This document shows positions 36,621 through 43,560 of a stretch of 64,000 nucleotides of DNA, one piece after another (the first letter of the stretch is position 1; the number at the start of each line of letters is the position of its first letter). A program made the translations under genes and the position numbers. The notes under the pieces were generated by a model. That model worked only from the letters and a program-made list of their open reading frames with translations. It ran no database searches and had not been told where the DNA came from. This DNA is from Bacteroidaceae bacterium. Lineage in GTDB: Bacteria; Bacteroidota; Bacteroidia; Bacteroidales; Bacteroidaceae. The stretch lies in the NCBI GenBank assembly GCA_017447625.1, contig JAFSNB010000035.1, positions 1 to 64,000 on the forward strand, given 5' to 3'.

Positions 36621-38042
36621 ATGACATTCAAATTGCATAAGTATATACTCCCCTCCAAACAAGGGAGGGGCTGGGGGGTGGGTCTTCTGTTTGCCTGCTT
36701 CCTGCTGACCAGTTGCGGCTTGTATAAGGACTACGAGCGCCCAACAGACCTGCAGACGGCCGGACTCTACGGCTCCGCACAGACGGGCGAGAGCGAGCAG
36801 GGTCTCGGAGCCAAGGCTTGGCGCGAGTTCTTCACCGACCCCACCCTGCAGGCCCTAATCCAGAAGGGACTGGCCCAGAACGCCACGATGCGTCAGGTGG
36901 ATCTCCAGATTCAGGAGGCTCAGGAATATCTGAAAGTGGCTAAACTGGCTTATATTCCCAGTCTGACCCTCTCTCCTCAGGGACAGCTCTCCAGCACCGA
37001 CTGGAAATCGCCGCTGAAATTCTACAGCGTGCCTCTCACCGCCTCCTGGCAGATAGGTAGCATCGGCTCGTTGCGTAACGGCAAGAAAACGGCTCTCGTG
37101 GGCGTGGAGCAGGTCAAAGCCGCCCGTCAGGCCGTGCAACAGAGCCTCGTGGCCAACATTGCCAACCTCTATTACACCCTCTGTCTGCTCGACGCCGAAC
37201 TGACCATCTCCGAACAGACGGCTGCCAACTGGCGCGAGAGCGTTAAGAAGACCGAACAGCTGATGGCTGCCGGACGCAGCAACAAAGCAGCTTTGGCACA
37301 GACTCAGGCCAACTGCTACAGCGTGGAGTCATCCGTAATAGACCTGCGTCAGGCCATCACACAGACGGAGAACGCCCTATGCACCATACTCGGCGAGGCA
37401 CCCCATCACATCCAGCGCTCCACACTCGACAGTTTCCAGATGCCCGCAGCCGTTGAGACCGGCGTGCCTATGGCTCTGTTGCAGAACCGTCCCGACGTGA
37501 AGCAGGCTGAACTGAAGCTCGCATCGGCCTTCTACGCCGTAAACAGCGCAAAGGCTGCCTTCTACCCCGCCATCACCATCAGCGGCACCATCGGTTTCAC
37601 CAACAACGGCGGCCAGGTAGAGCTGAATCCCGGCAAATGGATTTGGAACGCATTAGGCTCGATAGTGCAGCCCATATTCCAGAACGGCCGTCTGCGTGCG
37701 CAGAAGAAAGTGGCTGAATATCAGCAGGAAGAGGCCAAGATTGCCTTCTGCCAGAGTCTTGTGGCAGCAGGCAACGAGGTGAACACAGCCCTCTCGAAGC
37801 TCCAGACGGCAAAGTCCAAGGAGGCTCTCATTGCCGGTCAGGTGACCAGCCTGCAGGATGCCGTTGATGCCACTCAGGCTCTGTACGTGAACAACGTAAG
37901 CGGTTCCGTAAACTACCTCAACGTCATCACGGCACAGACGGGTCTGCTCTCCGCACAACTCGGACAACTGGCCAACAAACTGGATGCCATCAGCGCCACC
38001 ATTGAGCTTTATCAGGCTCTCGGCGGCGGAAGCGCAGAATAG
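36621..38042 (+). CDS. Outer-membrane efflux channel (TolC/NodT-type lipoprotein)
   Basis: 473 residues with two outer-membrane-efflux repeats (about 60-260 and 270-465) and the motif LLQNRPDVKQAELKLASAF (about 280). A lipoprotein signal ends LLTSC (Cys near 32). The n-region of this signal peptide (LPSKQGRGWGVG) is encoded by a complete REP-like element, and no other start codon exists between it and the hydrophobic core, so the repeat is part of the expressed signal sequence. It completes the efflux operon. The TAG stop is embedded in another GC-rich repeat. Confidence 0.94.
   Translation: MTFKLHKYILPSKQGRGWGVGLLFACFLLTSCGLYKDYERPTDLQTAGLYGSAQTGESEQGLGAKAWREFFTDPTLQALIQKGLAQNATMRQVDLQIQEAQEYLKVAKLAYIPSLTLSPQGQLSSTDWKSPLKFYSVPLTASWQIGSIGSLRNGKKTALVGVEQVKAARQAVQQSLVANIANLYYTLCLLDAELTISEQTAANWRESVKKTEQLMAAGRSNKAALAQTQANCYSVESSVIDLRQAITQTENALCTILGEAPHHIQRSTLDSFQMPAAVETGVPMALLQNRPDVKQAELKLASAFYAVNSAKAAFYPAITISGTIGFTNNGGQVELNPGKWIWNALGSIVQPIFQNGRLRAQKKVAEYQQEEAKIAFCQSLVAAGNEVNTALSKLQTAKSKEALIAGQVTSLQDAVDATQALYVNNVSGSVNYLNVITAQTGLLSAQLGQLANKLDAISATIELYQALGGGSAE
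36648..36685 (+). repeat. REP-like element (family A) inside a signal-peptide coding region
   Basis: 38 bases starting CTCCCCTCCAAACAAGGGAG and ending GGGGGGTGGGTCT, about 95% identical to the inverted intergenic copy at 33099-33136. It is in frame and codes for the n-region of the lipoprotein signal. Confidence 0.9.
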
Positions 38043-38148
38043 GCCCCCTGCCCCCCGGAGGGGATGTTTAAGAGTTTAAGGGGTTCAAGAAGTTTAATAA
38101 TCAGCCCCGCAGGTCTCTCTCCCCCACGGGGGGAGTTGGAGAGGGGCC
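38040..38148. repeat. Stop-codon REP-like element plus family B REP-like palindrome
   Basis: 38040-38064 (TAGGCCCCCTGCCCCCCGGA...) overlaps the stop codon of the efflux channel and matches 6073-6096. 38107-38148 is the intergenic copy of family B, beginning CCGCAGGTCTCTCTCCCCCA and ending GGAGAGGGGCC; the hairpin is CTCCCCC/GGGGGAG-like. The same family B sequence occurs in frame in two genes at 59370 and 62766. Confidence 0.85.
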
Positions 38149-38163
38149 GGAATAATAGTAGTT

Positions 38164-39912
38164 ATGAATAGTAAATTCATCTGTTTGATAACCACGGTAT
38201 TAGTGGCTGCTATTTCGCCATCCGCATGGGCACAATATGGCCCGACTATGGGCTGGAGTTCGTGGAACACGTTTGATCTGAACATCAGCGAATCTATAAT
38301 CAAGGGGCAGGCCGACGCAATGGTCTCAAAGAAGCTCTTTGATGCAGGCTATGACCACATCAACATCGACGACGGATACTTCGGCAAACGCGATGCTGAG
38401 ACGGGTCAGCTGAAGATTCACCCCACCCGATTCCCCAACGGACTGCAGCCCGTAGTGGATTACATCCACGAGAAAGGTCTGAAAGCCGGCATCTACAGCG
38501 ACGGCGGCTACAACACCTGCGGCAGTTTCCACGGCGGAGACAAGAACGGCGAGGGCGTGGGTCTCTATGAACACGACCAGCAGGACTGCGACTTCTTCTT
38601 CAAGGATTTGGGCTTCGACTTCATCAAGGTCGATTTCTGCGGCGGCGATCCCATTCATAACAAGGACGAGCTGGATCTAGATGAGAAAGAGCGATACACC
38701 GCCATCGCAGAGGCCATCAAGAACACCGGCCGCACCGACGTTCGCATGAACATCTGCCGCTGGGCCTACCCCGGCACATGGGTCAACGATGCTGGTTTCT
38801 CGTGGCGCACAACGGGTGACATCTTCCCCAGCTGGGATAGCGTCAAAGGCATTCTGGCCGAGAACCTCTACATGAGCGCCTACAGCAGTAAAGGCCACTA
38901 CAACGATATGGACATGCTCGAGGTCGGAGTGAACAAATGGGAAAACGAGCTGACAAACGAGGAGGCTAAGACTCACTTCGGCATGTGGTGCATTATGAAC
39001 TCGCCGCTGCTCATAGGCTGCGACATGAAAAACCTGAGCACAGCGAACCTCAACCTGCTCCGAAACAAAGAACTAATAGCCCTGAACCAGGACACTCTCT
39101 ACCAGCAAGCATATCTCGCTAGCAAGGTGAACGGCTGCTTTATTCTGGTGAAAGACATCGAGAAGGCATACGACAAGAAGCGCGCCTTCGCAATCTACAA
39201 CCCCAATGATGAAGCCAGAGAGGTGACCTTGAAATTCAGCGACATCGACCTGGCCGACAGCGTTGCTCTACGCGATCTCTATAAGAAAAAAGACCTGGGC
39301 AAGTTCTACGAGACATACGAGGTGGAAGTGCCGGCCCACGGCGCACGCATCTACGTAGCCGAGGCTCAGACACGTCTGGAACGCACTCTCTACGAAGCCG
39401 AAACGGGCTATAGCAGTGCCTACTCGGAGATAGAATGGAATGTATGCCAGTACTCTCAGGCAGACTTCTGTTCGGGCGGTTACAAGGCTGGTTACTTGGG
39501 CAAGTCCGAGCAGAACAGCCTCCAATGGAGCAACGTCTATTCAGACCTGGGAGGACAGTATAAACTGACCATCGGCTATATGTGCGGTGAGAGCCGCAGC
39601 ATAACCGTCAACGTGAACGGCAGGAAGGTGAGGACCATAAGCTGTAACTCCGGCGCATTTGACAGAGTCGGCGAAAAGGTGACAACCATCAAGCTTAATC
39701 AGGGGGAGAACGTCATCCGCCTCTCCAACCCGTCAGGCTGGATGCCGGACCTCGATTATATCAAACTGGAGTGTACGCGCCCCAACAGCGTTGATGCTGT
39801 TAATGCGACCTCTGCCGCCCCCTCTGCCCAAGCCTACGACCTTTCCGGACGTCCGGCAACAGCAAGCACCCGTATGCGCATCCAGTCAGGCAGAAAGTTT
39901 TTTACAAAATAA
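38164..39912 (+). CDS. Secreted GH27 alpha-galactosidase with C-terminal CBM
   Basis: 582 residues with a signal peptide (about 1-20). The GH27 barrel (about 22-290) shows MGWSSWNTF, INIDDGYF, the nucleophile Asp in FIKVDFCGGD (about 156) and the acid/base Asp in TTGDIFPSW (about 218), followed by a beta domain (to about 405). Residues about 410-540 (YEAETGYSSAYSEIEW...GWMPDLDYIKLE) resemble a CBM6/CBM35 carbohydrate-binding module, and a short sorting-like tail follows (AYDLSGRPA). It removes terminal alpha-galactose from galactomannans or oligosaccharides. An esterase gene follows 39 bases later. Confidence 0.93.
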   Translation: MNSKFICLITTVLVAAISPSAWAQYGPTMGWSSWNTFDLNISESIIKGQADAMVSKKLFDAGYDHINIDDGYFGKRDAETGQLKIHPTRFPNGLQPVVDYIHEKGLKAGIYSDGGYNTCGSFHGGDKNGEGVGLYEHDQQDCDFFFKDLGFDFIKVDFCGGDPIHNKDELDLDEKERYTAIAEAIKNTGRTDVRMNICRWAYPGTWVNDAGFSWRTTGDIFPSWDSVKGILAENLYMSAYSSKGHYNDMDMLEVGVNKWENELTNEEAKTHFGMWCIMNSPLLIGCDMKNLSTANLNLLRNKELIALNQDTLYQQAYLASKVNGCFILVKDIEKAYDKKRAFAIYNPNDEAREVTLKFSDIDLADSVALRDLYKKKDLGKFYETYEVEVPAHGARIYVAEAQTRLERTLYEAETGYSSAYSEIEWNVCQYSQADFCSGGYKAGYLGKSEQNSLQWSNVYSDLGGQYKLTIGYMCGESRSITVNVNGRKVRTISCNSGAFDRVGEKVTTIKLNQGENVIRLSNPSGWMPDLDYIKLECTRPNSVDAVNATSAAPSAQAYDLSGRPATASTRMRIQSGRKFFTK

Positions 39913-39951
39913 AACACCGTCCCCTAAAAAAATGAGACTCCGCACATCCTC

Positions 39952-40818
39952 ATGACAGACATTAGAAAAATACTCCTTATAGCCACCTGTTGCGTATGCT
40001 ATGGCATAGCCTCAGCTCAGACGCCCCCACCCTCGCAACACGGCAGTATTCAGCAGTTGCGGATGCCCTGCAAACTCCTTCAGGGCGTTATGGAGCGCGA
40101 TTACAGCATCTATCTTCCGCCCTCGTATTCAGCCACATCCCCAACCCCCCTGCCTGTTCTCTATCTTCTGCATGGCGGAGGCGAGTCGCATACCGTGTGG
40201 CAGCGCAACGGCCGTCTGAGCCAGGTGGCCGACAGCCTTATCTCCTGCGGGGCTATGAAAGAGATGATTATCGTCTGTCCCGAGGCCAACCAGAACAATA
40301 TGATTTATTTCAACGCTCCCCATTGGAAATACGAAGACTATTTCTTCAAAGAGCTGATTCCATTTATTGAGAAAACCTACAACACACGCTCGGACAAAAA
40401 AGGACGTGCCATAGCAGGCTTCTCTATGGGTGGCGGAGCAGCGACCGTCTATGGTGTTCACCATCCCGAGAAATTCGTTATGGTATATGAGATAAGCGGT
40501 TACCAAAGGCGTCAGGAGATGGAGTGGTTACGCAACGACCCGTCGGCCACGTGGCGCCAGCAACTGATAGAAGACTGCAACCCCATACGCCGTATCGAGC
40601 AAGGCACGGAGGCAGATGTCCAGGCTTGGAGACAAGTAGATTGGTACGTTCGTGTCGGAGACCAGGACTTCACGCTCGAAGCTAACATGGATCTCGTCAA
40701 GGCATTCAGAACTAAGAAAATCCCTTACGGAATGTATGTGAGTTCAGGCTCACACGACTGGCGTTTTGTAGCTCCGGCTATGACAGATGCCCTAAAACGT
40801 GCAAGCAGACACTTTTAA
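39952..40818 (+). CDS. Secreted CE1/esterase-D-like carbohydrate esterase
   Basis: 288 residues with an N-terminal signal (about 1-22, ending SAQT). The alpha/beta hydrolase fold shows the oxyanion segment LYLLHGGGESHTVW, the nucleophile Ser in GFSMGGGAATVY (about 158), an Asp in the VGDQDF segment and the catalytic His in GSHDWRFV (about 267). This is the feruloyl/acetyl esterase (Fes-like) type that deacylates plant polysaccharides. Its position after the alpha-galactosidase suggests joint action on plant glycans. Substrate specificity cannot be deduced. Confidence 0.87.
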   Translation: MTDIRKILLIATCCVCYGIASAQTPPPSQHGSIQQLRMPCKLLQGVMERDYSIYLPPSYSATSPTPLPVLYLLHGGGESHTVWQRNGRLSQVADSLISCGAMKEMIIVCPEANQNNMIYFNAPHWKYEDYFFKELIPFIEKTYNTRSDKKGRAIAGFSMGGGAATVYGVHHPEKFVMVYEISGYQRRQEMEWLRNDPSATWRQQLIEDCNPIRRIEQGTEADVQAWRQVDWYVRVGDQDFTLEANMDLVKAFRTKKIPYGMYVSSGSHDWRFVAPAMTDALKRASRHF

Positions 40819-40864
40819 AAAAGGAGTTTAAAGTTTAATGTAGATAGTTTAGGGATTAGGGAAT

Positions 40865-42028
40865 ATGAAAAAGATTTTACTCCTCGGTAGTGGTGAACTC
40901 GGCAAAGAGTTCGTCATCGCATGCAAACGACTCGGCCAATATGTTGTGGCCTGCGACAAATATGACAACGCGCCGGCCATGCAGGTCGCAGACGAGCGCG
41001 AAGTGCTTAATATGCTCGACGGCGATGCGCTCATGGATGTCGTGAAACGTCACCGCCCGGACATCATTGTCCCGGAAATAGAAGCAATCCGTACAGAAAG
41101 GCTTTTCGAGTGCGAGAAAATGGGAATCCAGGTCGTTCCGTCGGCACGTGCCGTCAACTACACGATGAACCGAAAGGCCATAAGGGAACTGGCGCACACC
41201 GAACTGGGGCTGCGCACAGCAAACTACCGCTACGCCAGCACCTACGAAGAGCTGACCGCAGCCGCCTCCGTGATTGGATTCCCTTGCATCATTAAGCCGC
41301 TTATGTCATCCAGCGGACACGGACAGAGCAAGGTGGATGCGCCCGATGGTCTGAAGGCCGCTTGGGACGAGGCATGCGCCGGAGCTCGCGGCGACCTGAT
41401 GGAAGTAATCGTTGAAGAGTTTATCCCCTTCGACTACGAAATCACCCTGCTTACAGTCACCCAGCAGAACGGCCCGACGCTGTTCTGCGCCCCTGTAGGA
41501 CATGTCCAGAAGGGTGGCGACTACCGTGAGAGTTTCCAGCCCCGTGCTATGCGTCCCGAACATCTGGCAGATGCCCAGCGTATGGCAGACGCAGTCACCA
41601 AAGCCCTCACAGGCACCGGCATCTGGGGCGTTGAGTTCTTCGTCTCAGAGCGTGATGGAGTGATTTTCAGCGAACTGTCTCCGCGTCCGCACGATACTGG
41701 CATGGTAACGATGGCAGGAACGCAGAATTTCAGCGAGTTCGAGCTTCACGCCCGTGCCGTCCTCCGTCTCCCAATACCAGAAATAACAATAGAGCGTATG
41801 GGTGCGAGTGCCGTCGTCCTTGCAGAATCGGACACCGAATCCCCAGCATACACAGGCATCGAAGCCGCCTGCGCCAATGCCCGCACCGACTTGCGCATCT
41901 TCGGCAAGCCGGATGCTCACAAGGGGCGCAGGATGGGTGTCGTTCTCTGTTGGGACACCCTTGATGCCGACCAGACAGCCCTGCGCGACAAATGCAAACA
42001 AATAGCTGCAGACATACATTGCTCCTGA
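40865..42028 (+). CDS. purT: Formate-dependent phosphoribosylglycinamide formyltransferase
   Basis: 387 residues, typical length. It is an ATP-grasp enzyme that makes FGAR from GAR, formate and ATP. Visible are the N-domain [25 protein letters not shown] (4-28), the EIEAIRTE segment, the ATP-grasp loop [13 protein letters not shown] (about 143) and the metal-binding [28 protein letters not shown] (about 258-285). Its 3' end overlaps the start of the next gene by 37 bases in another frame. It is a second purine gene in the window, apart from the AICAR transformylase. Confidence 0.95.
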   Translation: MKKILLLGSGELGKEFVIACKRLGQYVVACDKYDNAPAMQVADEREVLNMLDGDALMDVVKRHRPDIIVPEIEAIRTERLFECEKMGIQVVPSARAVNYTMNRKAIRELAHTELGLRTANYRYASTYEELTAAASVIGFPCIIKPLMSSSGHGQSKVDAPDGLKAAWDEACAGARGDLMEVIVEEFIPFDYEITLLTVTQQNGPTLFCAPVGHVQKGGDYRESFQPRAMRPEHLADAQRMADAVTKALTGTGIWGVEFFVSERDGVIFSELSPRPHDTGMVTMAGTQNFSEFELHARAVLRLPIPEITIERMGASAVVLAESDTESPAYTGIEAACANARTDLRIFGKPDAHKGRRMGVVLCWDTLDADQTALRDKCKQIAADIHCS

Positions 42029-42684
42029 CGGTTCTCATCGCCCTCTTTGTCTCCGGCGAAGCCTTTGCTCAGCAGAGCCGCTGGCGCATAGAGGCCGAGG
42101 AACCCGCGACAAGGGTTCTCCTGCGCGGCGACACCTTGGACATCACATCGCCCAAGGGCCTCTCGCTGTGGTGGGACGAGCCCATGGAAGCCCCATGCGT
42201 TATAGAATACCGCGCCTGCGTGGTTATGGAGGGCGGCCCCTGCGACCGCCTCTCCGACCTCAACTGCTTCTGGATGGCCGACGGGACAAAAGAAGGGGGC
42301 GCGGCCAGCCACCCGTTACGCGGGATAGACCGTCGCCGCGGACGATTCGCAGAGAGCTACCGTTTGCGCTGCTTCTACCTCGGTTACGGCGGCAACCACA
42401 ACACCACGACCCGTTTCCGCCATTATGACGGCGACACCCTGGCCGTGGCCGATCCCGCACGCCGTCCGCCAATACTGAAAGAATACACCGACTCCGCCCA
42501 TCTTCTCCGCCCCAACCATTGGTATAATGTCCGCATCCAGGTGGATGCAGACGGGCACACCCGTTACATCCTCGACGGCGAAGAGCTCATCTCCTATCAG
42601 CCTCCTGTCCCGCTCCGCCGCGGCTGGTTCGCCTTCCGCACAACTTGGAGCCACACACGAATCACAGGTTTCCGGAAAAAATAA
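41992..42684 (+). CDS. Secreted beta-sandwich protein (DUF6250-like)
   Basis: 230 residues with a signal peptide (about 1-26, [21 protein letters not shown]). The start ATG at 41992 lies inside purT, giving a 37-base overlap; no later ATG preserves the signal peptide, so the overlap is probably real. The body ([24 protein letters not shown]...[10 protein letters not shown]...[28 protein letters not shown]...[18 protein letters not shown]) is a concanavalin-like beta sandwich of the kind named DUF6250 in Bacteroidetes, often associated with polysaccharide degradation. No catalytic residues can be assigned. An intrinsic terminator follows. Confidence 0.82.
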   Translation: MQTNSCRHTLLLTVLIALFVSGEAFAQQSRWRIEAEEPATRVLLRGDTLDITSPKGLSLWWDEPMEAPCVIEYRACVVMEGGPCDRLSDLNCFWMADGTKEGGAASHPLRGIDRRRGRFAESYRLRCFYLGYGGNHNTTTRFRHYDGDTLAVADPARRPPILKEYTDSAHLLRPNHWYNVRIQVDADGHTRYILDGEELISYQPPVPLRRGWFAFRTTWSHTRITGFRKK

Positions 42685-42720
42685 TCCTTATTTGACTCTT
42701 GCAAGTTCCGAATTTTTAGC

Positions 42721-42749
42721 CTCTCAACTTTCCCGTTGAGAGTTTTTTT
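42721..42749 (+). terminator. Intrinsic terminator after the DUF6250-like gene
   Basis: CTCTCAAC / GTTGAGAG (8 bp, 6-base loop) followed by seven T. Confidence 0.9.
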
Positions 42750-42781
42750 CGTACCCGAAAGAAAAAATAATTCGGGATTCT

Positions 42782-42812
42782 TTTGCAGAGTTCCAATTTA
42801 TCTCTACCTTTG
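42782..42812 (+). promoter_or_regulatory. Bacteroidetes promoter for the antitoxin-like gene
   Basis: TTTG (42782-42785) and TACCTTTG (42805-42812) spaced by 19 bases, an excellent match, 55 bases before the ATG at 42868. Confidence 0.8.
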
Positions 42813-42867
42813 CGCAGAAATATCAAAGCCAGTGTCCTTTGCACTTGTAAACATTAAGAATACGAAT

Positions 42868-43086
42868 ATGAGCTATTCAGAAATCGTACAGTTGGAACTG
42901 ATGAATGCCGCCGCCAACGTCACCTCGAAGTCCGACCTTGACGCACTGCGGCTCACGCTCTCGCTTTTCTTTGCTGAGCTGGCACAGAAGGCCATCGACA
43001 AGATGTGGGACGAGGGAACCTTCGACCAAGCCAAGTTAGACGAACTGCGTGGACAGCACCTGCGCACTTCTTATAAGACATTTTGA
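42868..43086 (+). CDS. Antitoxin-like small protein (partner of PIN toxin)
   Basis: 72 residues from the ATG at 42868; the open frame extends upstream through the promoter, so the longer form is excluded. Predicted helical (QLELMNAAANVTSKSDLDALRLTLSLFFAELAQKAIDKMWDEG), ending RGQHLRTSYKTF. Size, helix content, strong own promoter and position three bases before a PIN-domain remnant fit an antitoxin of a type II module. The C-terminal segment would be the toxin-wrapping part (inference). It looks intact although its toxin is broken. Confidence 0.7.
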   Translation: MSYSEIVQLELMNAAANVTSKSDLDALRLTLSLFFAELAQKAIDKMWDEGTFDQAKLDELRGQHLRTSYKTF

Positions 43087-43089
43087 ACG

Positions 43090-43241
43090 ATGCGCTATGT
43101 AGTCCTCGCCACCAACGTCCTCATTCAGGCGCTGCCAACACGAAGCCGCTACCACAAAATTTGGACCGACATCTCAAACAAATTACATTTCCACATCTGA
43201 CCGTATTGACGTTTAACGAATTTAATGACATTTTAAAATAA
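43090..43241 (+). pseudogene. Remnant of a PIN-domain toxin with internal deletion
   Basis: From the ATG at 43090 the frame reads MRYVVLATNVLIQALPTRSR, the canonical N-terminus of a PIN toxin, and continues YHKIWTDI before a stop at 43198. In the next frame 43187-43241 reads FPHLTVLTFNEFNDILK and stop, which looks like the usual C-terminal strand-helix of the same family (COG1569-type). About 300 bases of the middle are missing and the halves are out of frame. The first catalytic Asp of the VLDTN motif is also Ala. Both changes mean no active RNase. The N-terminal 37 codons could still be translated. Confidence 0.75.
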
Positions 43242-43351
43242 GCAGATAGGCCAATGGCAATGAAATAGTAACAATAGTAACAAAAATAATTGCATATGGT
43301 AACGTAAAACATACATAGGACATAAAGGATAAAACGTCCGCTTAGATTCTA

Positions 43352-43504
43352 GTTCTTCGATAATCGCCAATTAAACAAGAGCTACTAGAGTAAAAGTTTG
43401 GGATGTTCACGCTGGCTGGCGTGGACTTTTACTCGTTAATGTAGCAATGGTGTTTGGCGATACCTCGAAGAACGTAGACGAAGTAAAGTCCACGTTCTTT
43501 TTTT
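43352..43504 (+). ncRNA. Structured RNA element with overlapping terminator (candidate cis-regulator or small RNA)
   Basis: A long imperfect rod can form: 43352-43360 pairs with 43465-43473 (9 bp), 43363-43370 with 43454-43461 (8 bp), 43381-43385 with 43441-43445 (5 bp), 43388-43397 with 43425-43434 (10 bp) and 43408-43412 with 43419-43423 (5 bp). Directly after it, 43468-43475 pairs with 43492-43499 followed by seven T, an intrinsic terminator. Six bases (43468-43473) are shared by the outer stem and the terminator stem, so the two folds exclude each other. The ATG of a secreted protein follows 56 bases later. I found no TAnnTTTG promoter right before it. Confidence 0.6.
43468..43504 (+). 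terminator. Intrinsic terminator sharing bases with the upstream RNA stem
   Basis: AAGAACGT / ACGTTCTT with an inner GAC/GTC pair, 8-base loop and a run of seven T. It lies 56 bases before the start codon of the downstream gene. Confidence 0.85.
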
Positions 43505-43560
43505 GTCTGGATTCAAACAGAATTAAACAACCCATAATTAACCCAATAATTATTTAACCT

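Noticed and set aside
43352-43473. Integron attC site
   Set aside because: The rod-shaped dyad looks similar in size, but the terminal bases do not match RYYYAAC...GTTRRRY and no integrase is near.
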